DNA of 19,772 bases from SKVL01 sp046542915 (GTDB lineage Bacteria > Patescibacteriota > Minisyncoccia > Phycocordibacterales > CSBR16-193): positions 1-19,772 of the forward strand of contig JBKHAI010000013.1 in NCBI GenBank assembly GCA_046542915.1, given 5' to 3'. Below the pieces are notes generated by a model. It was not told where the DNA came from. It saw only the letters and a list, made by a program, of their open reading frames with translations, and searched no databases. A program made the translations under genes and the position numbers. The stretch's first letter is position 1. Each line of letters starts with the position of its first letter. This document shows positions 13,621 through 19,767 of this stretch, piece after piece.

Positions 13621-14229
13621 ATGACAGACGTAAAAACTAAAAACACAAAACCAGACGAACAAAAGGTCTCTAACGGAAATAGCGATCAAAAGGTTTCCAA
13701 TAACAATGAGCCAGCTAAAGAAGGAGGGCACCATAAAGAAAAAAGATCCTTTAAAAGAGAGGTCAGGAAACCTCGTATGGAGTATGAACAGAAAATTATA
13801 AGCATAAGGAGAGTTACCAGAGTAGTTGCCGGAGGACGGCGCTTCAGCTTCAGTGTTTCTTTGGTTGTTGGTGATAAAAAAGGATCTGTCGGCGTTGGTA
13901 TGGGAAAAGCATCTGATACCGCTTTGGCTATTGAGAAAGCTTATAATGATGCTAAAAATGCAATGATAAAACCGGTCTTAAAAGAAGACATGTCCATTCC
14001 TCATACTTCTGAAGCCAAATTCACTTCTTCGGAGGTCTTTGTTAAACCGGCCCCCGGCAAAGGTCTGATAGCCGGTGGATCGGTCAGGACAGTTTTGGAA
14101 CTGGCTGGTATAACCGATGTTAACGCCAAAATATTTTCTCGAAGTAAAAATGCTTTTAATAATGCCAGAGCGACTGTTGTTGCTTTGTCAAAATTGACTC
14201 CGGAGACGACGTCTGTTAAGAAAAAATAA
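13621..14229 (+). CDS. rpsE: 30S ribosomal protein uS5
   Basis: uS5 of 202 aa, at the mRNA entry site and important for decoding fidelity. The double-stranded RNA-binding domain starts near residue 53 (YEQKIISIRRVTRVVAGGRRFSFSVSLVVGD), followed by GMGKASD and the C-terminal domain FVKPAPGKGLIAGGSVRTVLELAGITDVNAKIFSRS. The first 50 residues are a polar, low-complexity tail containing a repeated QKVSN. rplO begins only 6 nt after the stop codon, so no uL30 gene is present. Confidence 0.97.
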   Translation: MTDVKTKNTKPDEQKVSNGNSDQKVSNNNEPAKEGGHHKEKRSFKREVRKPRMEYEQKIISIRRVTRVVAGGRRFSFSVSLVVGDKKGSVGVGMGKASDTALAIEKAYNDAKNAMIKPVLKEDMSIPHTSEAKFTSSEVFVKPAPGKGLIAGGSVRTVLELAGITDVNAKIFSRSKNAFNNARATVVALSKLTPETTSVKKK

Positions 14230-14235
14230 ACTATT

Positions 14236-14676
14236 ATGCAAAAAGACAGTTTAAAACCAAAAAATAAAAAGATAGTCTCAAGACAGATCGGAAGAGGGGG
14301 TAAAAGAGGCAAGACCTCCGGAAGAGGTCATAAAGGGCAAAAAGCGCGAGCCGGAAGAAAATTAAGGCCGGAGGTTCGGGACTTTATAAAAACTATCCCT
14401 AAGTTGAGAGGGGCTACTTCATATACAGTTGATAAAGATAGATATTATCCCGTGAACCTAAAGTCTATTGAAGCACACTTTTCCGAAGGTGAAGAGATCG
14501 ATCCTCAAACTCTGCTTGAAAAAGAACTTGTCAGACCCAGCAAAGGGGAGGTCAGGGGTTTTAAGGTCAAGATCCTGGCAACCGGAGATATCTCTAAAAA
14601 AGTTACTGTTTCTAATTGTAAGGTTTCTGAAGCTGCGAGAGCAAAAATAGAAAAAGCAGGGGGGTCGGTAGAGTAG
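14236..14676 (+). CDS. rplO: 50S ribosomal protein uL15
   Basis: uL15 of 146 aa. The N-terminal loop region RQIGRGGKRGKTSGRGHKGQKARAG matches the family's RGIGSG-GKT-GRGHKGQ-AR-G, and the C-terminal VKILATGDISKKVTVSNCKVSEAARAKIEKAGGSVE is typical. The position between rpsE (with rpmD missing) and secY is canonical. Confidence 0.97.
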   Translation: MQKDSLKPKNKKIVSRQIGRGGKRGKTSGRGHKGQKARAGRKLRPEVRDFIKTIPKLRGATSYTVDKDRYYPVNLKSIEAHFSEGEEIDPQTLLEKELVRPSKGEVRGFKVKILATGDISKKVTVSNCKVSEAARAKIEKAGGSVE

Positions 14677-14700
14677 ATCTCCGTTATTATTTATGAATTC

Positions 14701-15975
14701 ATGTTATCTGTATTTTTCCAAAAATTACGGTTTATAGCTACGGACGAAAGTTTACGGCAACGTATTCTTTTTTTACTAAGCGGTTTGGTCATATTTACTA
14801 TTCTGAGAGCCATTCCCATACCGGGCGTTGACGCACAGAAACTATCGGAATTTTTGCAAAGCCAGCAGTTTTTTGGTCTTTTGGACATCTTTTCCGGAGG
14901 AGGACTTTCTAATTTTTCCATCGTGATGCTTGGTATCGGTCCCTTCATAACCGCTAGCATTATTATGCAGCTTATGACTGTAATGTCGCCGAAAGTGAAA
15001 TCCCTTTACCATGAGGAAGGGGAAGCCGGCAAGAGAAAATTCATTCAATACTCTAGGATGTTGACGGTTCCGTTGGCTATGATCCAGTCATTTGGTTTTT
15101 TAACATTACTTTCCAGAGAAGGGGTTCTTCCTCAGTTAAGTTCTTTTGATATGATAACCAGTGTTATAGTTATCGCCGCCGGTTCGGTTCTTTTGATGTG
15201 GATAGGAGAGTTGATAACTCAATATGGTATCGGGAACGGTATATCTCTTCTCATTTTTGCCGGTATTGTGGCCAGTCTGCCGGGGGTTGTGGCGGAGCGC
15301 TTGTTTGATTTTGATATCAGCCAGTTACCGCTTTATTTGGGCTTTTTAGGAGTTGCGGCAGCGGTTATATTCGGTGTTGTACTGATAACCGAGGCCGAAC
15401 GTCCCGTGCCGGTAACATACGCTAAACAGGTTAGAGGCCAGAGGACAAAGAGCGGTGTCTCCACCTATCTTCCTCTGAGGCTTAATCAAGGTGGAGTTAT
15501 TCCAATAATATTCGCGCTTTCGATCCTGCTTTTTCCGCAAATGGTATTTGAATTTCTTCGCAACGTTGATAATGAGTTTGTCGCTTCTTTTTCAGAGAGG
15601 GCCGTTATGCTTTTTGAGAACGGTTGGGTCTATGCCTCAATATATTTTATTTTGGTCTTTGGTTTTACCTACTTTTATGTGGCCATTACGTTTGATCCGG
15701 ATGCGATCTCCAAGAACCTTCAAAAAGGCGGTGCTTTTATTCCCGGCATCAGACCGGGAGAGCCTACCGCGGAATACGTAGGGAACATTGTAACCCGTAT
15801 AACATTGGTGGGGGCCGTCTTTTTGGGTGTTGTTGCTGTCTTACCGTTAGCTATGAGAGCTATAACCGGTATTGAAGCTCTGGCTATCGGTGGTACTGCT
15901 CTTCTAATTACTGTGGTTGTTCTGACTGATCTTATAAAGAAGATCGATGCTCAAATAACCTTAAGAGAATATTAA
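14701..15975 (+). CDS. secY: protein translocase subunit SecY
   Basis: SecY of 424 aa, the channel of the Sec translocon in the inner membrane. The expected ten hydrophobic segments can be followed. Signatures are RAIPIPGVD near the first helix, GIGPFITASIIMQL in helix 2, WIGELITQYGIGNGISLLIFAGI, and the cytoplasmic loop ERPVPVTYAKQVRGQ followed by LPLRLNQGGVIPIIFA that contacts ribosome and SecA. The end, LTDLIKKIDAQITLREY, is conserved. adk follows after 2 nt, as in many spc operons. Confidence 0.98.
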   Translation: MLSVFFQKLRFIATDESLRQRILFLLSGLVIFTILRAIPIPGVDAQKLSEFLQSQQFFGLLDIFSGGGLSNFSIVMLGIGPFITASIIMQLMTVMSPKVKSLYHEEGEAGKRKFIQYSRMLTVPLAMIQSFGFLTLLSREGVLPQLSSFDMITSVIVIAAGSVLLMWIGELITQYGIGNGISLLIFAGIVASLPGVVAERLFDFDISQLPLYLGFLGVAAAVIFGVVLITEAERPVPVTYAKQVRGQRTKSGVSTYLPLRLNQGGVIPIIFALSILLFPQMVFEFLRNVDNEFVASFSERAVMLFENGWVYASIYFILVFGFTYFYVAITFDPDAISKNLQKGGAFIPGIRPGEPTAEYVGNIVTRITLVGAVFLGVVAVLPLAMRAITGIEALAIGGTALLITVVVLTDLIKKIDAQITLREY

Positions 15976-15977
15976 AA

Positions 15978-16595
15978 ATGGAAAAGGTCAAAAAAAAGGA
16001 CACTTATACTTTTTCTTTTTTCGGACGTTCGGGGGCCGGTAAAGGCATTCAGTCCGGCAAAATGAAGGAGTATTTGAACGAACGGTATCCCGCTAAACAG
16101 ACCTTATATATTGAAACCGGACAGCTGTTTCGTGATTTTATAAAAAACAACCAAAGCTACTCCAGAGATATGGTCAAGAGTGTTTTGGATGAAGGAGGGC
16201 TACTGCCGGCTTTTTTGCCCATATGGATGTGGTCGGAGTTCCTGGTTAAGAAATTTTCCGGGGATGAAAATCTGATCTTTGACGGGGTAGCTCGCCGCTA
16301 TGTAGAGGCGCCGGTGTTTGAAGAAGCTCTTGCTTTTTATAACCGCAGCAAACCTTTTATTGTCTATATTGATGTATCTCCGGAATGTGCCATGGAGCGT
16401 CTAAAGAAAAGAGGAAGACATGATGATGTTGAAGAAAAGATACAAGAAAGACTGGATTGGTATGAAGAAAACGTTATGCCGGCAATAGATTTCTTCCGTG
16501 AGAGCGAAAATGTCCGGTTTGTATCCATAAACGGAGATCAGTCGCCTGAAAACGTTCATAAAGATATCGTCAAAAACACTTTGGATAGCCAATAA
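15978..16595 (+). CDS. adk: adenylate kinase-family nucleoside monophosphate kinase
   Basis: A 205-aa P-loop kinase predicted to convert AMP and ATP to two ADP. The P-loop is GRSGAGKG (16-23), where the usual Pro of GxPGxGKG is Ser. Other family landmarks are altered: TGQLFR (47-52) for TGDxxR, and DGVARR (102-107) for DGFPRT. The LID is the short form without zinc cysteines (KKRGRHDD, residues 143-150), and the end RLDWYEENVMPAIDFFRE is typical. Position between secY and map supports Adk. Because nucleotide-contact residues differ, a changed NMP preference is possible. Confidence 0.88.
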   Translation: MEKVKKKDTYTFSFFGRSGAGKGIQSGKMKEYLNERYPAKQTLYIETGQLFRDFIKNNQSYSRDMVKSVLDEGGLLPAFLPIWMWSEFLVKKFSGDENLIFDGVARRYVEAPVFEEALAFYNRSKPFIVYIDVSPECAMERLKKRGRHDDVEEKIQERLDWYEENVMPAIDFFRESENVRFVSINGDQSPENVHKDIVKNTLDSQ

Positions 16596-16596
16596 G

Positions 16597-17373
16597 ATGA
16601 TACGTTTAAAATCAAAAAAGGATATTGCTAACCTGCGAGAAGCGGGAAAGATCCATGATAAAATACTAGATCTTTTGGGTCAAAAATGTCTCGCCGGTCA
16701 TACCACCAATGATATAAACGAAGAAGCAGGACGATTGATGAAAGATGCCGGTGTTGAGCCGGCCTTTTTTGGTTACAAACCCAAAGGGGCCCCGCGTCCT
16801 TTCCCTGCTTTTGTTTGTGTTTCTGTGAACGAGGAAATAGTTCACGGTATACCGAATGAGAAACCTCGGGAGCTTCAAAGAGGCGATCTGGTGAGTATAG
16901 ATATCGGTTTATCTTACCAAGGGATCATAACAGATGCAGCCAAAACGTTCTGTGTCGGCGAGTGCTCCAAGGAGAACAATGAACTGAACTGGGCCACTCG
17001 TGAGGCGCTTTGGAGTGGAATAGAGGCGGTCAAACCGGGGGGACATATAGGGGATATAGGTTACGCCATCTACAACTTTGTCAGAAAAACACCTTTTTCG
17101 ACAGTTCGTTACCTTTGCGGGCACGGGGTTGGGTATGATGTTCACGAAGATCCTTTTGTGCCTAATGTGGACCGTAAAGGAAACGGTCCTGTTTTGGAGG
17201 AAGGATTGGTGATAGCCATAGAGCCGATGCTGACGACCGGTTCCGGGGATATCACACCTTCAGATAATGGCTTTACTTATCTTACTAAAGAAAAGACTCC
17301 CTCGGCCCACTGGGAGCATACGGTTGTGGTTACCGATAAGGGAGTAGAAGTTTTAACCGGAAGCGGGAATTAA
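16597..17373 (+). CDS. map: methionine aminopeptidase, type I
   Basis: Type I Map of 258 aa, which removes the initiator Met from nascent proteins. All five metal ligands are present: Asp102 and Asp113 (IDIGLSYQGIITDAAKT), His176 (CGHGVGYDVHEDP), Glu209 (AIEPM) and Glu240 (HWEHTVVVT). The His83 side chain near the substrate (VNEEIVHGIP) is also conserved. It follows adk by 1 nt and ends the spc-type unit. The usual infA and rpmJ do not follow. Confidence 0.97.
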   Translation: MIRLKSKKDIANLREAGKIHDKILDLLGQKCLAGHTTNDINEEAGRLMKDAGVEPAFFGYKPKGAPRPFPAFVCVSVNEEIVHGIPNEKPRELQRGDLVSIDIGLSYQGIITDAAKTFCVGECSKENNELNWATREALWSGIEAVKPGGHIGDIGYAIYNFVRKTPFSTVRYLCGHGVGYDVHEDPFVPNVDRKGNGPVLEEGLVIAIEPMLTTGSGDITPSDNGFTYLTKEKTPSAHWEHTVVVTDKGVEVLTGSGN

Positions 17374-17374
17374 G

Positions 17375-17400
17375 AGCTTTATTTGCGAGAAAAGCTTTTT
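17375..17400 (+). terminator. weak terminator after map
   Basis: AGCTTT (17375-17380) and AAAGCT (17391-17396) form a 6-bp stem with a 10-nt loop, followed by TTTTCTG. It starts right after the map stop codon. The stem is AT-rich, so termination may be partial. Confidence 0.5.
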
Positions 17401-17401
17401 C

Positions 17402-17430
17402 TGTTAAACTAGTTAAGATATATTTATAAT
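17402..17430 (+). promoter_or_regulatory. candidate ndk promoter
   Basis: A perfect TATAAT (17425-17430) lies 16 nt before the ndk ATG. The -35 (TGTTAA, 17402-17407) is poor. The predicted transcript would have a leader of only about 10 nt. Confidence 0.45.
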
Positions 17431-17446
17431 TAATTCTTACATCCAT

Positions 17447-18052
17447 ATGTCTCATTACAGCAAAGAAAGAACTTTAGTTATTATTAAACCCGACGGCGTT
17501 CAGAGGTCCTTGATAGGAGAGATAATTAAAAGATACGAAAAGACCGGCCTAAAGTTGGTGGGAGTCAAGATGATCTTACCTACCGAGGATCTAATAGAAA
17601 GACACTACTTAATAGATCCTGATTTTAAGAAAAAGGTTGGAACCAAAGCGATCGAGAGCTACAAGGCTAAAGGGGATACCCCACCTTCAAGTGATCCGGA
17701 AGAAGTTGGAGAAGGAGTAGTGAGAAGGTTAAAGTCCTATATGACCTGTTCTCCGGTGGTTGCTATGGTTTGGCAGGGGGCTCATGCCGTAGAGTTGGTT
17801 CGCAAAATAACCGGAGGAACCGAGCCCAGAAGCTCGGATGTTGGAACTATCCGTGGAGATTACGTTATTGATTCTTACTCTATGGCCGATTCTGACGACA
17901 GAGCCATTAGGAACTTGATCCATGCGTCCGGAAATATTGAGGAAGCCGAAGAAGAGATCAAATTATGGTTTAATGAGGAGGAACTTATAAAGTACAGACT
18001 TGTTCAAGAGCAGATAATATACGACGTTAATTTGGACGGTCTTTTGGAGTAA
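17447..18052 (+). CDS. ndk: nucleoside diphosphate kinase, with an internal insertion
   Basis: A 201-aa Ndk, which makes NTPs from NDPs through a phospho-histidine. ERTLVIIKPDGVQRSLIGEII (7-27), VVAMVWQGAHAVELVRKITGGTEP (104-127), TIRGDY (134-139) and the catalytic RNLIHASG with His159 are all present. The usual HGSDS after the His reads HASGN. The common length is 140-150 aa. Extra sequence lies between HYLID (53-57) and YMTCSPV (98-104), about 25-30 residues, and in a C-terminal tail after WFNEEEL (174-180). It stands alone between map and the RNA genes with its own -10 box. Confidence 0.95.
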   Translation: MSHYSKERTLVIIKPDGVQRSLIGEIIKRYEKTGLKLVGVKMILPTEDLIERHYLIDPDFKKKVGTKAIESYKAKGDTPPSSDPEEVGEGVVRRLKSYMTCSPVVAMVWQGAHAVELVRKITGGTEPRSSDVGTIRGDYVIDSYSMADSDDRAIRNLIHASGNIEEAEEEIKLWFNEEELIKYRLVQEQIIYDVNLDGLLE

Positions 18053-18121
18053 ACAACATATTATAAACAACTTCTCCACAGTTTGGTTTGTCTTTGACGG
18101 AGACCTTGTCTTATCCTTAAA

Positions 18122-18270
18122 AGTAGGATTGAAAATGCTTGTCCCTCCTAAGTGCGAAAAAGGGAGTCCTAAATACTTGCATGCGTGATGAGCCCCAGAC
18201 GGGATCCTGATCGCTGTAAAGTGCGGACACCCACCTGGCGTTTTGCTGGGTCAAGCACTTCAATCCAATC
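18122..18270 (+). ncRNA. ssrS: 6S RNA
   Basis: The ends form a long closing stem: GGATTGAA (18126-18133) with TTCAATCC (18259-18266), then TGCTTG (18136-18141) with CAAGCA (18252-18257). A central asymmetric region follows, then a long interrupted terminal hairpin around GCGTGATGAGCCCC/GGGATCCTGATCGC. The 3' segment GACACCCACCT is the recurrent 6S signature seen in proteobacterial examples. 6S mimics an open promoter and sequesters housekeeping RNA polymerase. A weak promoter (TTGTCT 18088-18093, TTATCC 18111-18116) precedes it. Identity rests on fold and signature read by eye. Confidence 0.75.
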
Positions 18271-18278
18271 CGCTTCAC

Positions 18279-18314
18279 CCAATAACCCGCTTAAGTGCGG
18301 GTTGTTGGTTTTTT
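18279..18314 (+). terminator. terminator of the 6S RNA gene
   Basis: A 12-bp stem CCAATAACCCGC (18279-18290)/GCGGGTTGTTGG (18297-18308) with a single G-U pair and a TTAAGT loop, followed by six Ts. Confidence 0.88.
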
Positions 18315-18351
18315 GTCATTACGTATTTCCACAGTTATTACTAAAATAATA

Positions 18352-18360
18352 TGCTATACT
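18352..18360 (+). promoter_or_regulatory. extended -10 promoter of the second RNA locus
   Basis: TGCTATACT gives an extended -10 (TG at 18352-18353, TATACT at 18355-18360). There is no good -35, which extended -10 promoters tolerate. The predicted start near 18367 falls right at the foot of the 15-bp closing stem, which supports both calls. An inverted repeat TATCTAAGG (18362-18370)/CCTTAGATA (18385-18393) spans the start and could be an operator. Confidence 0.6.
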
Positions 18361-18366
18361 CTATCT

Positions 18367-18547
18367 AAGGTTATTTGAAATATTCCTTAGATACTAATCG
18401 TAAGGGAGCTTGATATTACTGCTTTCTGATGAACCCGGCACTCTTTCTGTTAACTATTAATAACAGAAAGAGTGCCGGGTTCAGATGGATGACAGTTTAG
18501 AGAACCCACTTGATCTATAAAGGATTGAGGCGATATTTCAAATAACC
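18367..18547 (+). ncRNA. unidentified structured RNA, about 180 nt
   Basis: The 5' end GGTTATTTGAAATAT (18369-18383) is the exact reverse complement of ATATTTCAAATAACC (18533-18547), a 15-bp stem closing the molecule. Inside is a perfect 23-bp hairpin (18430-18452 with 18461-18483, 8-nt loop). The single-stranded-looking 3' part, AGATGGATGAC (18483-18493) and AGAACCC (18501-18507), resembles the 3' conserved core of bacterial RNase P RNA. The 5' core GAGGAAAGTCC is absent and the length is half that of RNase P RNA, so I do not call it rnpB. It has its own promoter and terminator. No reading frame of note is present. Confidence 0.7.
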
Positions 18548-18596
18548 CCTTATCGCTCTTTTTAAAACATAAGAAGATCGATAAGGGGTTTTAGTT
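18544..18596 (+). terminator. terminator of the unidentified RNA
   Basis: AACCCCTTATCG (18544-18555) pairs perfectly with CGATAAGGGGTT (18579-18590). Further pairs TCTT (18557-18560)/AAGA (18574-18577) extend the stem, followed by TTAGTTTTCT. Its first four bases are shared with the 3' strand of the 15-bp closing stem of the RNA. Confidence 0.85.
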
Positions 18597-18606
18597 TTCT
18601 CGATTT

Positions 18607-18636
18607 AAGCTATAATATGATCATTATAGCTTTTTT
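18607..18636 (+). promoter_or_regulatory. palindrome with T-run and embedded TATAAT, before the membrane protein gene
   Basis: AAGCTATAAT (18607-18616)/ATTATAGCTT (18623-18632) is a perfect 10-bp stem with ATGATC loop followed by TTTT, i.e. terminator-like. Its left arm also contains a consensus TATAAT (18611-18616) that could be the -10 box of the downstream gene. Which role applies cannot be decided from sequence. Confidence 0.5.
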
Positions 18637-18679
18637 GTCATGAATTTTGGGGATATCGGGTCAATTATTCATCTTTTTA

Positions 18680-19117
18680 ATGAGGGGGTATAAAAAACAT
18701 CCTTCTTTGGGGGCTGTTGCTTTGCTAGGGCTCTTGTCTTTGGCGGCCCTTCACGTTTTTGCAATAGAATTCTACCTCTATTGGTTTTATTGGTGGCTTG
18801 ATATTCTGTTTCATCTTCTGGGGGGATCTTTTGTAGGGCTGGCTGCCATCTGGTTCTTAAAAAGTTTCAGTTCCAGCTTTCGATCTACGCTTGAGAAAAG
18901 ATCCGTTGTCGTTGTTTTCGGTTCTGTTTTTGTTATAGCCCTATTGTGGGAGTTGTTTGAGCACCAGATCGGCTGTGTTGACCCTTCTATCGGGAAAGAT
19001 TATTGGCTTGATACTTTTACTGATGTTATCGCCACCTTGTTGGGCGGAGCGCTTTCGTTGATCGTGTCTTTTTATTCCGAAACCTTTCAAATTAACGATG
19101 GAGGGTTTGAAAAATAA
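18680..19117 (+). CDS. small four-helix membrane protein, VanZ/YjdF-like
   Basis: A 145-aa hydrophobic protein with four likely membrane segments: about residues 9-29, 33-60, 75-92 and 110-135. The motif-like stretches FHLLGG, LLWELFEHQIG and DTFTDVIATLLGG resemble the VanZ and YjdF (DUF2238) families, where an acidic residue in helix 3 and D-x3-D-x5-GG in helix 4 recur. No substrate or reaction is established from this. The start is unclear: ATG 18680 is chosen, but an in-frame TTG at 18647 would add 11 residues. It is flanked by its own upstream palindrome and a downstream terminator, so it is monocistronic. The family call is moderate, coding status high. Confidence 0.75.
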   Translation: MRGYKKHPSLGAVALLGLLSLAALHVFAIEFYLYWFYWWLDILFHLLGGSFVGLAAIWFLKSFSSSFRSTLEKRSVVVVFGSVFVIALLWELFEHQIGCVDPSIGKDYWLDTFTDVIATLLGGALSLIVSFYSETFQINDGGFEK

Positions 19118-19141
19118 ATACCCCGCTTAAGCAGGGTATTT
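19116..19141. terminator. bidirectional terminator between the membrane protein gene and rplT
   Basis: AAATACCC (19116-19123)/GGGTATTT (19134-19141) with an inner GC-TTAA-GC helix. The stem lies between converging genes. The minus strand continues into ATTTTTC after the stem, so it serves rplT particularly well. Confidence 0.8.
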
Positions 19142-19167
19142 ATCATTGATCATTAAGTTTAGATCGT

Positions 19168-19521
19168 TTATTTTACTGAATTGGTCTGTTTTATGATCCG
19201 TTCAAATGCTTCGGGGTCATCTTTGGCTATTTCGGAAAGCATCTTTCTGTTCACGGTTGATCCTTTCTCTTTTAAGGTGTGCATAAAAGAGCTATAAGAT
19301 ATGCCGTATTTTCTGGTGGCGGCATTTATTCGGATATTCCAAAGACGGCGAAAGTCACCCTTTTTGTCTCTTCTGTGATCAAAGGAATAAGTGGCACTGT
19401 GATATATAGCTTCTCTGGCGGCACGTTCCTTGCGTGACCTGTCAAAACGGTACCCCTTTGTTTTTTCAAGGATAGAACGACGTCTTTTTATGGCATTAAC
19501 GGCTTTTTTAACTCTGGTCAT
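19168..19521 (-). CDS. rplT: 50S ribosomal protein bL20
   Basis: bL20 of 117 aa, an early assembly protein of the large subunit and, in several bacteria, the autogenous repressor of the infC-rpmI-rplT operon. MTRVKKAVNAIKRRRSILEKTKGYRFDRSRKERAAREAIYHSATYSFDHRRDKKGDFRRLWNIRINAATRKYGISYSSFMHTLKEKG follows the family end to end. It lies 5 nt after rpmI on the minus strand and ends at the bidirectional terminator. Confidence 0.97.
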   Translation of the reverse strand: MTRVKKAVNAIKRRRSILEKTKGYRFDRSRKERAAREAIYHSATYSFDHRRDKKGDFRRLWNIRINAATRKYGISYSSFMHTLKEKGSTVNRKMLSEIAKDDPEAFERIIKQTNSVK

Positions 19522-19526
19522 ATGAA

Positions 19527-19727
19527 TTATTTATTACTGGTAGAAACACCCGGCAGAAAACGTCTTTTTACTCTATTTCCGAATGATATCTTTTTTAAGC
19601 TTCTTTTCTGCATTCTTTTCTCCGGTGTGTCTTTGGAATTAAAGTGATTCTGCCCCACGGCACGGCGTAACAGCTTGCCTTTCTTGGTGACCTTTATTCT
19701 TTGTGAAAATGATTTATTGTTCTTCAT
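19527..19727 (-). CDS. rpmI: 50S ribosomal protein bL35
   Basis: bL35 of 66 aa. KSFSQRIKVTKKGKLLRRAVGQNHFNSKDTPEKRMQKR matches the family pattern of K-KS--KR-K-T--GK--R---G--H, as does the terminal NRVKRRFLPG. The ATG at 19727 is taken as start. An in-frame TTG at 19739 would give MPISMKNNK, which resembles the common MPKMK start, so it is a real alternative. It is the upstream partner of rplT; infC is not seen within the 45 nt left in the window. Confidence 0.95.
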   Translation of the reverse strand: MKNNKSFSQRIKVTKKGKLLRRAVGQNHFNSKDTPEKRMQKRSLKKISFGNRVKRRFLPGVSTSNK

Positions 19728-19739
19728 ACTGATTGGCAA

Positions 19740-19767
19740 GTATTACATAAAAAGATTTATTTTTCAA
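19740..19767 (-). promoter_or_regulatory. tentative promoter upstream of rpmI
   Basis: On the minus strand TTGAAA (19767-19762) precedes TAATAC (19745-19740) by 16 nt. The -10 is poor and the window ends nearby, so this is tentative. Confidence 0.25.

Noticed and set aside
18367..18547. Mobile element (MITE) reading of the 15-bp inverted repeats
   Set aside because: The repeats coincide with a predicted transcript start and a terminator, no target-site duplication is seen, and a closing RNA stem explains them better. A genome search for other copies would decide.
18367..18547. Calling the second RNA a normal RNase P RNA
   Set aside because: Only the 3' core is similar; GAGGAAAGTCC, the specificity domain and half of the length are absent.
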